DNA of 64,000 bases from SAR202 cluster bacterium bin127 (GCA_002239045.1 MPNN01000013.1:1-64000), one strand, 5' to 3'; shown: positions 27,168 to 36,778, counted from the first letter of the stretch. The notes: a model not told the origin generated them from the sequence alone. A program made the numbers and translations.

Positions 27168-28586
27168 ATGGCAAACGCCAATGATGTGATCAAGATGATG
27201 GAGGAATCGGGCGCGAAATGGTTAGACCTGCGTTTCACCGACGTCCCGGGCACTTGGCAACACGTTTCCTTCCCGAAGCACGAGGTCACTGAAGACCTGT
27301 TCGCCGAAGGCACCGGATTCGACGGCTCAAGCATCCGAGGATTCCAGACCATCGACGAATCCGACATGCTGCTGGTTCCCGACCCTTCAACTGCCGTGGT
27401 CGACCCGTTCATCCCGAACACACTTTCAATCGTCGCCGATATTCGCGACCCGATAACGGGTGCGTCATACGACCGCAGCCCTCGTCACGTTGCGGCGAAA
27501 GCCGAAGCGTATTTGAAGTCCACCGGATATGGCGACTCATCGGTTTGGGGACCCGAGGCTGAATTCTTCATCTTCGACAGCGTCTCCTACGGTGGCGCGT
27601 CAAACTCGGCACACTACGAAGTCGACTCTGAAGAGGCGATCTGGAACACCGGCAACTCCACGGACTTGTCGGGCGAAGGTCCTAACCTCGGTCACAAGCT
27701 CCGCCACAAGGGCGGTTACTTCCCCGCTCCGCCGTCGGACACCCAAACCCTGATCCGGCACGACGCCTGCGAGGCCATGGCCGCATTCGGCATCGAGATC
27801 GAAAAACATCACCACGAGGTTGCGACCGCTGGCCAAGGCGAGATTAACTGGAAGGCTTCGCCTCTGAAACAAGCCGCCGACTTTGTGATGGCCTACAAGT
27901 ACTGCCTGAAGAATACCGCCGCAAAATACGGCAAGACGGCCACGTTCATGCCCAAGCCGCTGTTCGAAGACAACGGAACCGGCATGCACGTGCACCAGTC
28001 GATCTGGAAAGGCGACGTTCCCGTGTTCGCCGGCGATGGATACGTCGGGTTGAGCGAGACGGCGATGGCCTACATCGGCGGCCTTCTGCAACACGGCCCG
28101 GCGTTGATGGCGTTGGTAGCACCAAGCAGCAATTCGTACAAGCGCCTAGTCCCCGGTTTCGAGGCACCGACGATCCTAGCTCTGTCGGCACGCAACCGCT
28201 CGGCAGCGGCGCGCATTCCCATGTACTCGAACTCCCCGAAAGCCAAGCGCGTCGAGTTCCGACCTCCGGACCCGACCTGCAACCCGTACCTCGCCTTCTC
28301 GGCGATGCTCATGGCTGGTCTCGACGGTATCGAAACCGGAGCGGATCCAGGAGAGCCGATGCAGGAGGACCTTTACGAGGTCGACCCATCGACCCTCAAC
28401 CAGGTTCCGGGAAGCTTGGCAGACGCGCTCGACGCATTGGAAGCCGACCACGAGTTCCTGCTCAAGGGCGGAGTCTTCACCTCGGAGCTGCTCGAAGCCT
28501 ACATCGACTTCAAACGCGAAACCGAAGTCGACGCAGTTCGCCTGCGACCGCACCCCTACGAGTTCTTCCTTAGCTACGACGCATAG
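27168..28586 (+). CDS. glnA: Glutamine synthetase type I
   Basis: GlnA condenses ammonia and glutamate using ATP. The protein is 472 residues from the ATG at 27168, the usual length for a dodecameric GSI. Seen motifs are WGPEAEFFIFD, GQGEINWK, NGTGMHVHQSIW and NRSAAARIP. Tyr403 in EDLYEVD sits where adenylylated GSI-beta enzymes have their modified tyrosine, so regulation by a GlnE-like enzyme is possible though the flanking residues differ from the classic NLYDLP. A strong terminator follows. It stands alone, divergent from the pentapeptide gene. Confidence 0.96.
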   Translation: MANANDVIKMMEESGAKWLDLRFTDVPGTWQHVSFPKHEVTEDLFAEGTGFDGSSIRGFQTIDESDMLLVPDPSTAVVDPFIPNTLSIVADIRDPITGASYDRSPRHVAAKAEAYLKSTGYGDSSVWGPEAEFFIFDSVSYGGASNSAHYEVDSEEAIWNTGNSTDLSGEGPNLGHKLRHKGGYFPAPPSDTQTLIRHDACEAMAAFGIEIEKHHHEVATAGQGEINWKASPLKQAADFVMAYKYCLKNTAAKYGKTATFMPKPLFEDNGTGMHVHQSIWKGDVPVFAGDGYVGLSETAMAYIGGLLQHGPALMALVAPSSNSYKRLVPGFEAPTILALSARNRSAAARIPMYSNSPKAKRVEFRPPDPTCNPYLAFSAMLMAGLDGIETGADPGEPMQEDLYEVDPSTLNQVPGSLADALDALEADHEFLLKGGVFTSELLEAYIDFKRETEVDAVRLRPHPYEFFLSYDA

Positions 28587-28606
28587 TCGATAGCAAAAGA
28601 ATCGTC

Positions 28607-28641
28607 AGACGCCCCGGACCACGTCTGGGGCGTCTCTTTTT
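28607..28641 (+). terminator. Rho-independent terminator of glnA
   Basis: A 12-bp stem (28607-28618 with 28624-28635, one G-U pair, loop CCACG) is followed by CTTTTT at 28636-28641. It lies 20 bases after the glnA stop. Confidence 0.92.
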
Positions 28642-28668
28642 GTTGGGTTTAGGAAGAAGACGACGTGA

Positions 28669-28779
28669 TGAATCGAAAAACGATTCTTGGAATCAAAAGA
28701 ATGAATGATGAATCATTTTTCGTTGGAAACCTCAGAAATGATTCATAGAATCAAAAGAATGAATGATGAATCATTTCTG
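28669..28779. promoter_or_regulatory. Twofold 58-bp repeat with nested inverted repeats upstream of an AlbA_2 regulator
   Basis: A 29-base direct repeat, ending in GAATGATGAATCATTT, occurs at 28690-28718 and 28748-28776. Each copy forms the right half of an inverted repeat. In copy two, CAGAAATGATTCAT (28733-28746) pairs perfectly with ATGAATCATTTCTG (28766-28779). In copy one, CGAAAAACGATTC pairs with GAATCATTTTTCG with one mismatch. The array ends 11 bases before the next gene's ATG and replaces a clear Shine-Dalgarno sequence, so it may be an operator or an RNA control element. Confidence 0.7.
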
Positions 28780-28790
28780 AACGAGCCCAG

Positions 28791-30482
28791 ATGACAACCT
28801 TGACTTCAAAAGAACTCCGCGAGTTGCTTGAGCGACTCGATGGCGAATCGGCCGATGACCTCGAGTCCCAGCATCTTGAGTTCAAGTCAGCAGACGCGCG
28901 CGGCGCTAAAGTGCGCGCACAGTCACGAGCGATTCGAGAGGCAGCAGTGGCATTCGCCAATGCAGAAGGCGGCACGTTGGTTCTGGGGATCGCCGATGGA
29001 AAGCGTACGCGAGCAGACGCGATCGTCGACGTCGCCCGGCTCGACCCTAGAGATATACAGCGCGACATCTACGACGGCACAGACCCTCACATCACCGTCG
29101 ACATCGAAGAGTTGCACGAACCTGAGGGGAGGATACTAATCGTCAGAGTACCGAGTAGTGATCATTTACACACAACCACGGACGGTGTCGCGAGGATACG
29201 GGTCGGTAAAGAATCGAAACGGTTGACCGGATCAAACCTCGCACAAATTCTCGCCAGTCGCCGAGTAACAGACAGCACCGTTCAAATCGTCCCTGGATGC
29301 GATCTAGAAGTCATTGATCCCAAAGAGATCAATCGAATGCGAGAGATCATTCGAATTGAAGATGTCCGTCCGGAGTTAAATGGTCTAAGGGACGCTGAAT
29401 TGCTGGAAGCGCTCGGGTTGGCCGAAGGTCAGAGAGTCAACATAGCCGCAATTCTTTTGCTGGGTCACAAGTCGGCCGTGGCTCGATACGTTCCACAGCA
29501 TGAGTTGACGATAGCCAGGTTTCGGGAACCGACTCAGTACGATTTCCGCAAAGATATCCGCGAACCTCTACTTAAAACGATTGATGAAGTTCGACAAGTA
29601 GTCGATTCAAACGTTCGCCTCACGACGATTGAAGTAGCGGGGTTCCATCACTTCGAAATCCCGGACATGAACTGGGTGGTCATCAGAGAAGCGGTGTTAA
29701 ACGCGTTAGTGCATCGAGACTATTTTCTGAGCGGTTCAATACAGGTGTTCCTGCGACCCGACCATGTCGAAATTACCAGCCCCGGGGGATTCATTGGCGA
29801 TGTCTCGCCCGAAAATGTGCTACGTCATCGACCAGTGCGACGTAACCATCTTTTGGCGGACGCTCTGCAGGCGATGGGGCTAGTGAACCGTGCGGGACTT
29901 GGCGTCGATCGGATATTTGAAGACACACTTCGGGGCGGCAAGGATTTTCCAATGTACGAATCGGATGTTGGGACGGTTAGATTGACGATCCCGACCGGAA
30001 CCCACATTGGATTTGCGAGATTCGTTGCCGATATTGAGTTGAGCGGCGGACGACTTGAGTTAGACGATTTGATGATCATGCGCAACTTGATGACGCGCGA
30101 GGAGTTGAATCGTCGGTCAGCTACAGACGTATTAGGGATAGCAGAAACCGACGCAGCAGTTCGGCTCGCTAGTTTGAATGCCCGTGGTTTCTTGCAAGTT
30201 CGAGGTAGAGGCCAAGGAGCATCGTATCGTTTGGGTTCTCAGTTCTCCGATTGGGACCGGATTGAAACACCATTAGTCGATCATGACTTGGGGGCAGAAT
30301 TGGCGAGCAAGCTGGTTCTGCAGACAATGTCCGACAGGGGTTCAATCACTAACGCGGATGTTCGTACTATTACTGGTTATCAGCGCAACGCAGCAGTCGC
30401 CTTATTGCGCGCAATGCGCGAAGAAGGGTTGATCGAGGTCAGAGGAAAGGGGCGTGGCGCCCACTACGTGCTGCCCGAGTAG
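28791..30482 (+). CDS. AlbA_2 (Schlafen-type) domain regulator with GHKL-like ATPase and winged-helix C-terminus
   Basis: The 563-residue protein matches the COG2865-type predicted regulator layout. An AlbA_2 domain spans about 24-140 (HLEFKSADARG, FANAEGGTLVLGIADG). A HATPase_c_4-like region around 300-380 holds REAVLNALVHRDY and ITSPGGFIGDV. Two winged-helix-like segments follow, about 420-480 and 500-560. Such proteins are thought to bind nucleic acids and ATP; few have a proven target. The repeat array directly upstream suggests self-regulation. Some relatives sit in phage-defence loci, but no partner gene is seen here. Confidence 0.8.
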   Translation: MTTLTSKELRELLERLDGESADDLESQHLEFKSADARGAKVRAQSRAIREAAVAFANAEGGTLVLGIADGKRTRADAIVDVARLDPRDIQRDIYDGTDPHITVDIEELHEPEGRILIVRVPSSDHLHTTTDGVARIRVGKESKRLTGSNLAQILASRRVTDSTVQIVPGCDLEVIDPKEINRMREIIRIEDVRPELNGLRDAELLEALGLAEGQRVNIAAILLLGHKSAVARYVPQHELTIARFREPTQYDFRKDIREPLLKTIDEVRQVVDSNVRLTTIEVAGFHHFEIPDMNWVVIREAVLNALVHRDYFLSGSIQVFLRPDHVEITSPGGFIGDVSPENVLRHRPVRRNHLLADALQAMGLVNRAGLGVDRIFEDTLRGGKDFPMYESDVGTVRLTIPTGTHIGFARFVADIELSGGRLELDDLMIMRNLMTREELNRRSATDVLGIAETDAAVRLASLNARGFLQVRGRGQGASYRLGSQFSDWDRIETPLVDHDLGAELASKLVLQTMSDRGSITNADVRTITGYQRNAAVALLRAMREEGLIEVRGKGRGAHYVLPE

Positions 30483-30494
30483 TCCATCGGCACA

Positions 30495-31517
30495 TCATCC
30501 CTCCCAAACCTCGCCAAACAGCCGCAGCCAATTCCCTCCTAGGATCTTGATCGCGTCGTCGTCGGAGTAACCTCGGTTTAGGAGTGACTCGGACAATACG
30601 GGCAACTGGTCTGGCGTCTTCAGGCCCACCGGGTACTGATCCTCCCAAGCCAACGGCATGCCGCTATGTCCCGTGAAGCTTGACGGGTATTTTGTGCCCT
30701 GTTGACCGCCGATGTATTTCCAGAACTCTTCGGGTTGATCTTGGGTGTGGTCCGTTCCGATGCCCACGTGATCGACTCCCACCATGTCGACCAAGTGGTC
30801 GATGGCGTTAAGATAATCGTCTAGCGTGGAGGAGTAGGTGTTGCGAAGGAAACCTTGTATGCACGTTGCTCCGATGACCCCGCCTTTGTCGGCCATTGTT
30901 TTGATGGCTTGGTCGGTCTTGTTGCGACGATGGTCGAAGTATGACTTGGCGTTGGCGTGCGTGATGGCGACTGGCTTCTCGGAAACCTCGATGCTCTCTT
31001 GAGTCGTCGCGATGCCGACGTGCGAAAGATCGAGAAGGATGCCGAGACGGTTCATCTCGAGGACGGCGTCGATCCCAAAGTTGGTGAGACCACCGTTCTG
31101 CCTCTCCATGCACCCGTCACCAAGCAAATTGCGTTCGTGATAGGTGACCTGCATGATGCGAACGCCCAGTTTATGGAACAGTGCCAATCGGTCGAGATCA
31201 TTTTCAATGGGCGACGTGTTCTGCCAACCGAAGATGATGCCGGTCTTACCTTCACGCTTCGCCCGATGGATGTCATCGACGGTTTCGACCAGCAGGATCT
31301 GGTCGGACCTCTCGCGCAACCGCACGTACCACTTTGCGATGAGGTCGAGCGTCTCTTCGTAGCCTTCCCAGGTGGCTTGGGTCGCGTTGATAGCTGCTAC
31401 GCCACCAGCGTTGAGGCTTTCGTAGACTGCGTCGCTGTCCCAGTTGCTAACGTTGAGCGCGTCGATCACGACCGAGGCGTCGTACAGTTTTCGGGCGTGT
31501 GTTGCGTCGGTGCTCAT
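30495..31517 (-). CDS. Membrane-dipeptidase (peptidase M19)-like protein with altered metal site
   Basis: The 340-residue barrel protein is clearly M19-related: DLSHVG with His166, ITHANA with His187, DHRRN with Arg197, and VGIGTDHTQD with Asp256. The first zinc motif, normally DGHND, reads DALNV (residues 19-23), and the bridging Glu seems to be Gln99 in FGWQN. It therefore keeps ligands for at most part of the binuclear centre. It may be a mononuclear hydrolase with a non-peptide substrate, or a non-catalytic relative. No signal peptide is seen. It is divergent from the transaldolase-like gene. Confidence 0.8.
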   Translation of the reverse strand: MSTDATHARKLYDASVVIDALNVSNWDSDAVYESLNAGGVAAINATQATWEGYEETLDLIAKWYVRLRERSDQILLVETVDDIHRAKREGKTGIIFGWQNTSPIENDLDRLALFHKLGVRIMQVTYHERNLLGDGCMERQNGGLTNFGIDAVLEMNRLGILLDLSHVGIATTQESIEVSEKPVAITHANAKSYFDHRRNKTDQAIKTMADKGGVIGATCIQGFLRNTYSSTLDDYLNAIDHLVDMVGVDHVGIGTDHTQDQPEEFWKYIGGQQGTKYPSSFTGHSGMPLAWEDQYPVGLKTPDQLPVLSESLLNRGYSDDDAIKILGGNWLRLFGEVWEG

Positions 31518-31652
31518 GGCATCTCCCGGCCAGTTGTTTTTGGAATGTGTCGAAGTTTACGACGTGGCGCTGACTTGGAAATTTGCAATTAAACTTCAAT
31601 CATGCGTTCGGAACATTGATACGATACACCCCTAATCCTCTGGAGATACGAC

Positions 31653-32429
31653 ATGCAGCAAACAGCAATTTCGACGAACGGCGCAGCGGATTCGGCATTC
31701 ATGCCCATGGGAGCTGCGGAGATGAACCGAGCATCGGCGGCAAGTCCTGCCGTCTGGTTGGCGGGGGACCCAGAGGATCTGAAACCGTGGATGAGCCGTG
31801 GCGCCGCAGGTATCGTGACCAACACCGTCGTGCTGAACGACATGGTGAAGAAATACGGTCAGATGACGGATGTCATCCAACGCTACCTCGATATCACCGA
31901 CAAGAAGGTTGCGGTTGAGATCGACGGTCACTCGACCCAGGAGTTGCTCGACGTCGGCGAAGTCTTCACCAAGATGTCCGATCAGGTGATCCTGAAGATA
32001 CCTTGCACCGTCAATGCTCTTGGTGCGTTCGCCGAGTTGAAGAAGGCTGGCGTCGAAACGTTCTGCACCACCGTCTTCACCGTCAACCAAGCAGTAGCCG
32101 TCGCCCAAGCCGGCGTCGACCACGTACTGCCCTTCTGCGAACCTTATCGCGATGTTTCGGGAGATCCAACGGCGTTAGTACGTGATCTCCGTGACATCTT
32201 CGCAGATTGGGCGCAACGTCCTTACATCACCGCCGCGCTGGTGCGTTCCAAGGACACCGCAGAGGCCGCGTTGCGCGACGGCGCTGACGGCATCATCGTG
32301 TTCTGGCCCATCTTCGAGGAGATGCTCCAAGCCAAATTCACCGACGAATGGAACACGACTTTCCTCAACGAGTGGAACGAGATGTACGACGCTGGGTTGT
32401 TGGAAGGTGTGCCCTACAGCCGGCACTAA
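31653..32429 (+). CDS. Transaldolase-family protein
   Basis: The 258-residue protein has the small-transaldolase/fructose-6-phosphate-aldolase fold. The Schiff-base lysine is Lys115 in VILKIPCT and the later blocks CTTVFTVNQAVAVAQAGVDH and PYRDVSG are conserved. The usual N-terminal TTNP motif reads VTNTVV (residues 55-60), which may affect phosphate or substrate binding. GGAG precedes the ATG. It shares a 135-base divergent promoter region with the M19-like gene. It likely performs a C3 transfer or aldol cleavage on a sugar phosphate or related compound. Confidence 0.82.
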   Translation: MQQTAISTNGAADSAFMPMGAAEMNRASAASPAVWLAGDPEDLKPWMSRGAAGIVTNTVVLNDMVKKYGQMTDVIQRYLDITDKKVAVEIDGHSTQELLDVGEVFTKMSDQVILKIPCTVNALGAFAELKKAGVETFCTTVFTVNQAVAVAQAGVDHVLPFCEPYRDVSGDPTALVRDLRDIFADWAQRPYITAALVRSKDTAEAALRDGADGIIVFWPIFEEMLQAKFTDEWNTTFLNEWNEMYDAGLLEGVPYSRH

Positions 32430-32511
32430 ACTGCCACAAACTCGGTTATCCGGGAGCCCACTTCGCAAGAATGCGCCCGTATCGAATTTAGGGGCCTTGG
32501 CTTGCAACGCC

Positions 32512-34131
32512 TTAATCGGCGTGGGTTTGGGATGTTGGCAGCGTGATGGTGAATGTGGAACCTTGGTTGGGAGCGCTGTCCGCATTGATGTGGCCGTCGT
32601 GAGCTTCGACTAGTCGCTTGGCGATGGTAAGGCCGAGTCCAGCGCCGCCGGTTGAACGGGCGCGGGAAACATCGACGCGGTAGAACTGGTCGAAGATGCG
32701 GTCGATCTCGTCGTCCGGTATCCCGTCGCCCTGATCGGTGATGCTGATTCGTACGTGATTCGCATCGTCGGTGACACAGATACGGACTCCAACCTCGGCG
32801 CCGGGCGGCGAGTGCGCTATGGCGTTTTCGACGAGGTTGTGTACCACTTGCGTCATTCGTGTGCGGTCGATGTCCACGAGCGGCACGACTTCGGGGATCT
32901 CACAGACGATCTGCACGCCGGACTCGATGGCTCGTGGTTTGAAGGCCCGGACAACATTCTGAACTACGGTCTCTACGCGATCGGCGTGCATATTGAGTTT
33001 CAAGGCGCCTGCGTCGGCGACAGCCAATATTCGTACGTCTTCTACGAGCCTTGAAAGATGCAGCGTCTCCTGATGGAGTGTTTCGATAGTCTGGTCTTCG
33101 GGCTCTACAACGCCGTCTTTGATGGCTTCTAGGTACCCTCTTATATTCGTCAGCGGGGTGCGCAGTTCGTGAGCGATGTCGGCGGTCAGTCGTCTTCGGC
33201 GAGTCTCGGCCGATTCGAGTTCATATGCCATGGCGTTGAAGGTCGTTGCCAGCTGTCCGATCTCTCCGCGATGGCTGGTTTGTACGCGCTGGTCCAATTC
33301 GCCCCTTCCGAGTCGTCCGGCCGCTACGGTGAGGTCTTGCATGGGGGCGAATGCGCGGCGCGTGAAGAAAGCGATGATAAGGATGCCGGCGATGCCAGCG
33401 GCGATGCCGCTGATGAGAAGCGACTTCTGGAACTCGTTCTGCAAAGCGCTCAGTTGCGGCTCTACCGATAGTTCGTCGACCGCATCGCTGATCAACACAA
33501 CCGCGTCGGCCGCGTCGTCGGAGCGCGCTTCGAAATGGTCTTGGACTGCGAGGGTTTCTGCAAACAATTTTGATTTGTCGAGAACTACGGAATTGGACTC
33601 AGGGAGTTTTATGGGTTGTGATTCGTCCTTTGGATACGGAAGGGGCTGGTCTTCAGCACCTAACCGAAACCTCAAAGGAAATCGATTTTTGCGTCCCTGC
33701 TCGGAGAAAATGACTTTGCCGGTAAATTCATTCCCAAGAGTGATTGGCATCGTCCGCAGTGCAAATTTCTTGTCGAATCGCTCGTCTTGTTTCTGATACT
33801 TGCCTTCGAAATTGGTTGGGAACTCGTGGGAATCAGCGACCACAAAGCCTTGTGGATCCACGACCGCGACTCGCAGCTCCATGAATCGGCCTATCTGTTG
33901 AACCGAGTTCTGAAGTTGAGCGAGGTCTGCGTTGTAGACGAAGATCTCTTGGAGGAGCTTGCGAGCTTTCTCTTCCTCAAATCTCTCGACGTTTTGGCCA
34001 TATTCCCTGATCGCGATTCGTGTACTGTAGGTTGCCCATACGCTAACTGCGAATAGGCAGGTTGCGAGCAGGGCCGCGAATCCCAGTACCAATCGGAACT
34101 GGATCGAATGAGTCCATTCAGGTAGCTTCAA
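32512..34131 (-). CDS. Sensor histidine kinase
   Basis: The 539-residue protein has a first membrane helix at about 12-34, an extracytoplasmic sensor region of about 200 residues, a second helix at 238-258 and HAMP to about 310. HisKA follows with phospho-acceptor His321 in AHELRTPLTN. The ATPase domain shows the N box (HNLVENAIAHSP), G1 (DQGDGIPDDE) and GGAGLGLTIAK. The signal sensed is unknown. Its start overlaps the response-regulator gene by 14 bases, so the two are one system. Confidence 0.93.
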   Translation of the reverse strand: MKLPEWTHSIQFRLVLGFAALLATCLFAVSVWATYSTRIAIREYGQNVERFEEEKARKLLQEIFVYNADLAQLQNSVQQIGRFMELRVAVVDPQGFVVADSHEFPTNFEGKYQKQDERFDKKFALRTMPITLGNEFTGKVIFSEQGRKNRFPLRFRLGAEDQPLPYPKDESQPIKLPESNSVVLDKSKLFAETLAVQDHFEARSDDAADAVVLISDAVDELSVEPQLSALQNEFQKSLLISGIAAGIAGILIIAFFTRRAFAPMQDLTVAAGRLGRGELDQRVQTSHRGEIGQLATTFNAMAYELESAETRRRRLTADIAHELRTPLTNIRGYLEAIKDGVVEPEDQTIETLHQETLHLSRLVEDVRILAVADAGALKLNMHADRVETVVQNVVRAFKPRAIESGVQIVCEIPEVVPLVDIDRTRMTQVVHNLVENAIAHSPPGAEVGVRICVTDDANHVRISITDQGDGIPDDEIDRIFDQFYRVDVSRARSTGGAGLGLTIAKRLVEAHDGHINADSAPNQGSTFTITLPTSQTHAD

Positions 34132-34834
34132 GGCGGTACCCCACGCCGTAGATGGTCTTTAGATGCCGTTCGCCCTTTGTCGCTTTTTCGAGTTTTCGCC
34201 GCAGGTTCGATATGTGAGTGTCAACAGTGCGATCAAACCCATCGAATTCATATCCGATAGCGTATTCAATGATTTGATCTCTGCTGACGGTACGACGATG
34301 AGCGTTCATGAAGTAGACCAACAACCGATACTCTGTGGGAGTGAGTGTTAGCTCGGCATCTGATACGTAGACCGTGCGCGCTTCCAAGTCGATTCGGTAC
34401 TGACCGGCCGATAACTCGCCTTTATGCCGATGCCCCTCGTCTTCAACCTTTACAGTTCGTCGCATCACGGCACGGATTCGGGCCATCAGTTCGCTGGGGC
34501 TGAACGGTTTGGTCACATAATCGTCAGCGCCGATGTTCAATCCGTCTAGACGTTCCTCTTCATCGACGCGTGCCGTAACCATGATGATGGGCACATCGGA
34601 TTCGGTTCTGAGCAAGCGGCAGATTTCAATGCCGTCGATGCCGGGAAGATTGAGATCGAGCAGTATGAGCGACGGCTCTTCTGAACGCGCAAGTTGCAGA
34701 CCGGTCGTGCCATCTTTGGCGGCAACTGCGCGGAATCCTTCGTGTGCGAGATATAACCGCACCAGTTGAGATACCGATTCGTCGTCTTCGATGACGAGGA
34801 TGGTCTTTTCCCAGTGGTGCGCACGCGTAGTCAT
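34118..34834 (-). CDS. OmpR/PhoB-family response regulator
   Basis: From the ATG at 34834 the protein is 238 residues; an in-frame GTG at 34903 would add 23 poorly conserved residues. The receiver domain has the acidic pair in VIEDDES and phospho-acceptor Asp60 in LILLDLNLPG. The C-terminal winged helix contains LTLTPTEYRLL and RTVDTHISNLRRKLE, typical of OmpR/PhoB DNA-binding domains. It is upstream of its cognate kinase. Regulated genes cannot be inferred from the window. Confidence 0.92.
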   Translation of the reverse strand: MTTRAHHWEKTILVIEDDESVSQLVRLYLAHEGFRAVAAKDGTTGLQLARSEEPSLILLDLNLPGIDGIEICRLLRTESDVPIIMVTARVDEEERLDGLNIGADDYVTKPFSPSELMARIRAVMRRTVKVEDEGHRHKGELSAGQYRIDLEARTVYVSDAELTLTPTEYRLLVYFMNAHRRTVSRDQIIEYAIGYEFDGFDRTVDTHISNLRRKLEKATKGERHLKTIYGVGYRLEAT

Positions 34835-35055
34835 GGTCGATGTTGTTGGGCGGTTCAATTCAGAAGCGTCGGCAGTCGTTTGTCCTTGTTTAATTATTGC
34901 CACACGACATTTCAGAAATTGACAAGACGGAGAATATTCATTCGTGAGAACCCTTGTCTGGACAATGGCTGCGTGTCTGATTACGAGTCGCGGGGACGAT
35001 CGTACAGCCCCTTTCGAGGGTTGAATGGGCTTGGCAAGCCTGCCCTTGACGAGTT

Positions 35056-35832
35056 CTAGAGCGCGATAATGCCGTAACCCGCGTCAACCGGTATCACTGC
35101 GCCCGTGATGCCGCTGGCCATCTCGCTCAACAAAAAGAGCGCAGTATCGCCTACTTCGCGGTGGGTGATGTTGCGTTGGAGCGGTGAGCGGTCGCGGTGG
35201 GCGCCGGTCATGTCGCGGAAGCCGGGGATGGATCGGGCGGCGAGAGTCGGGAGTGGGCCGGCGGAGATGGCGTTTACGCGGACGTTGCGGTCTCCGAACT
35301 CGGCGGCTAGTTGGCGAACTTCGTTTTCGAGCGCGGCTTTGGCGGTGCCCATGATGTTGTAGCCGGGGTAGACGCGTTGCGACGCGTCGAAGGTCATTGT
35401 CAATGCTGCTCCGCCGTTGGTCATGAGCGGAACGGCGAGCGAGACGACGGGCATGAGGGTGTAGGCACTGGTTTCGAGCGCGGTGCGGAAGCCTTGGCGA
35501 CCGGTAGATGAAAAGTCTCCGCCGAGGTCGGCGCGATCGGCGTACGCTACGGAGTGGACGACGAAATCGACACTCCCCCATTTTTCGCCTACCTGATCGT
35601 AGACGGACTGAACGTCGCCATCGTCGGTCGCGTCGCACTCGATCAATAGCGGGTCATCGAGCGCCGAGACCGTTTTCGTGACGGGACCCAAGAGACGATC
35701 GTTGAGATACGTGAATGCGAGTTCGGCGCCAGCATCGATGAGGCGCTCCGAGATTGCCCATGCGATGCTGCGCTGGTTGGCGACGCCGAATACGACGCCC
35801 TTTTTGCCGCCAAGATCGATTTCAACCGCCAT
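35056..35832 (-). CDS. fabI: Enoyl-ACP reductase (NADH), FabI type
   Basis: FabI catalyses the last reduction of each fatty-acid elongation cycle. The 258-residue SDR protein starts with the FabI-style nucleotide loop GVANQRSIAWAI and has Tyr158 and Lys165 (GYNIMGTAKAAL) spaced as in FabI. The AGPLPTLAARSIPGF block supports the assignment. The second tyrosine of the E. coli active site appears to be Phe148 by simple alignment, which is worth checking. It is a single gene between the two-component system and a 319-base intergenic region. Confidence 0.9.
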   Translation of the reverse strand: MAVEIDLGGKKGVVFGVANQRSIAWAISERLIDAGAELAFTYLNDRLLGPVTKTVSALDDPLLIECDATDDGDVQSVYDQVGEKWGSVDFVVHSVAYADRADLGGDFSSTGRQGFRTALETSAYTLMPVVSLAVPLMTNGGAALTMTFDASQRVYPGYNIMGTAKAALENEVRQLAAEFGDRNVRVNAISAGPLPTLAARSIPGFRDMTGAHRDRSPLQRNITHREVGDTALFLLSEMASGITGAVIPVDAGYGIIAL

Positions 35833-36151
35833 TTACGCCCTCGAATTTTCTAGGTGCCTACTTTCGGCGAGGCCCTGTCGATAGTTCTCACGTTAAGACT
35901 ATATGCAGCCGCGCCCGGCTTAGGTATGGCAGGTAGGGGCAGATTAGAAACCTACCCCTACAGTTGGCGGTGGCGCCCTCCCGCTCGGAGTGGGAAGGAA
36001 GCGGATGAATGCAATCTTGACATGATCTTCAAGATTTCTTGGGATGATGTTGAATATCGAATCCTACAAATGAACTCATGGCGGACGAGAAGAGTCGTCC
36101 GTCGCAGAACTCAGAAGTCGAGAAACTCGACTAGAAACTGGAACTGGAACA
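35833..36151. other. Intergenic region with a dispersed palindrome
   Basis: No gene is seen in these 319 bases between divergent fabI and a small exported protein. A GTAGGGG/CCCCTAC hairpin lies at 35933-35961, a member of the family also found at 50831, 55601, 56602 and 58012. TTGACA at 36017-36022 could be a -35 box, but no good -10 follows at normal spacing. Confidence 0.6.
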
Positions 36152-36778
36152 ATGAAAAAGAGATTAAGCATATTCTTCGTCGGCACCGCGGTTGCGGTCG
36201 TTGCTGCGGTGGGAGCGTTCGCGGGTATTGCGGCGCAGGACACTGACGAGACAGGAAGCTCCAAATCCTTCGCCGAGCGTGTGGCCTCGATACTCGGCCT
36301 AGAGACCGAAACGGTCGAAGATGCCTTCACGCAGGCCAAGGATGAGATGCGGGACGACTGGCAGGAGAGTTATCTCGCCAAGTTGGTGGAGGATGGTACG
36401 TTGACGCAGGATGAGGCGGACGCGATATCCGATTGGATCGAAGACAAGCCAGATGTTGAGTACAACGTCGGTTCTCGATTCGGTCGATGGGGTGGTCACG
36501 GATTCGGCAAGGGATTCGGTGCTCACGTGCTATCGGAGGAAGCGTTAGATTCTCTCGTGGAGAAAGAGGTTTTGTCTCAGGATGACGCCGATTCTCTGCA
36601 GAGTTGGTACGACGAACGACCAGAAGCAGTCGCCGAACTCATGCCGAGCAAAGGCGATTTCGGTGATTGGGGCAAGCGCGGCGGACGGCATGGCCGCATG
36701 GGTCGATGGGGGCACGATTCGGGCGACGGAATCGACAAAGACTCCGATAAATCATCCCAGACTGATATCGACGCGTAA
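36152..36778 (+). CDS. Small exported helical protein, DUF2680-like
   Basis: The 208-residue protein has a clear signal peptide (basic start, hydrophobic residues 7-28, cleavage near AQD). The mature part has two helical units with acidic turns of the form LTQDEADAISDWIED and LSQDDADSLQSWYDE, separated by a Gly/Arg/His-rich stretch. The pattern recalls DUF2680/YckD-like proteins found in Gram-positive and Chloroflexota genomes. The tail is rich in Gly, Arg, His and Asp. Function is unknown; a strong terminator ends the unit. Confidence 0.7.
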   Translation: MKKRLSIFFVGTAVAVVAAVGAFAGIAAQDTDETGSSKSFAERVASILGLETETVEDAFTQAKDEMRDDWQESYLAKLVEDGTLTQDEADAISDWIEDKPDVEYNVGSRFGRWGGHGFGKGFGAHVLSEEALDSLVEKEVLSQDDADSLQSWYDERPEAVAELMPSKGDFGDWGKRGGRHGRMGRWGHDSGDGIDKDSDKSSQTDIDA

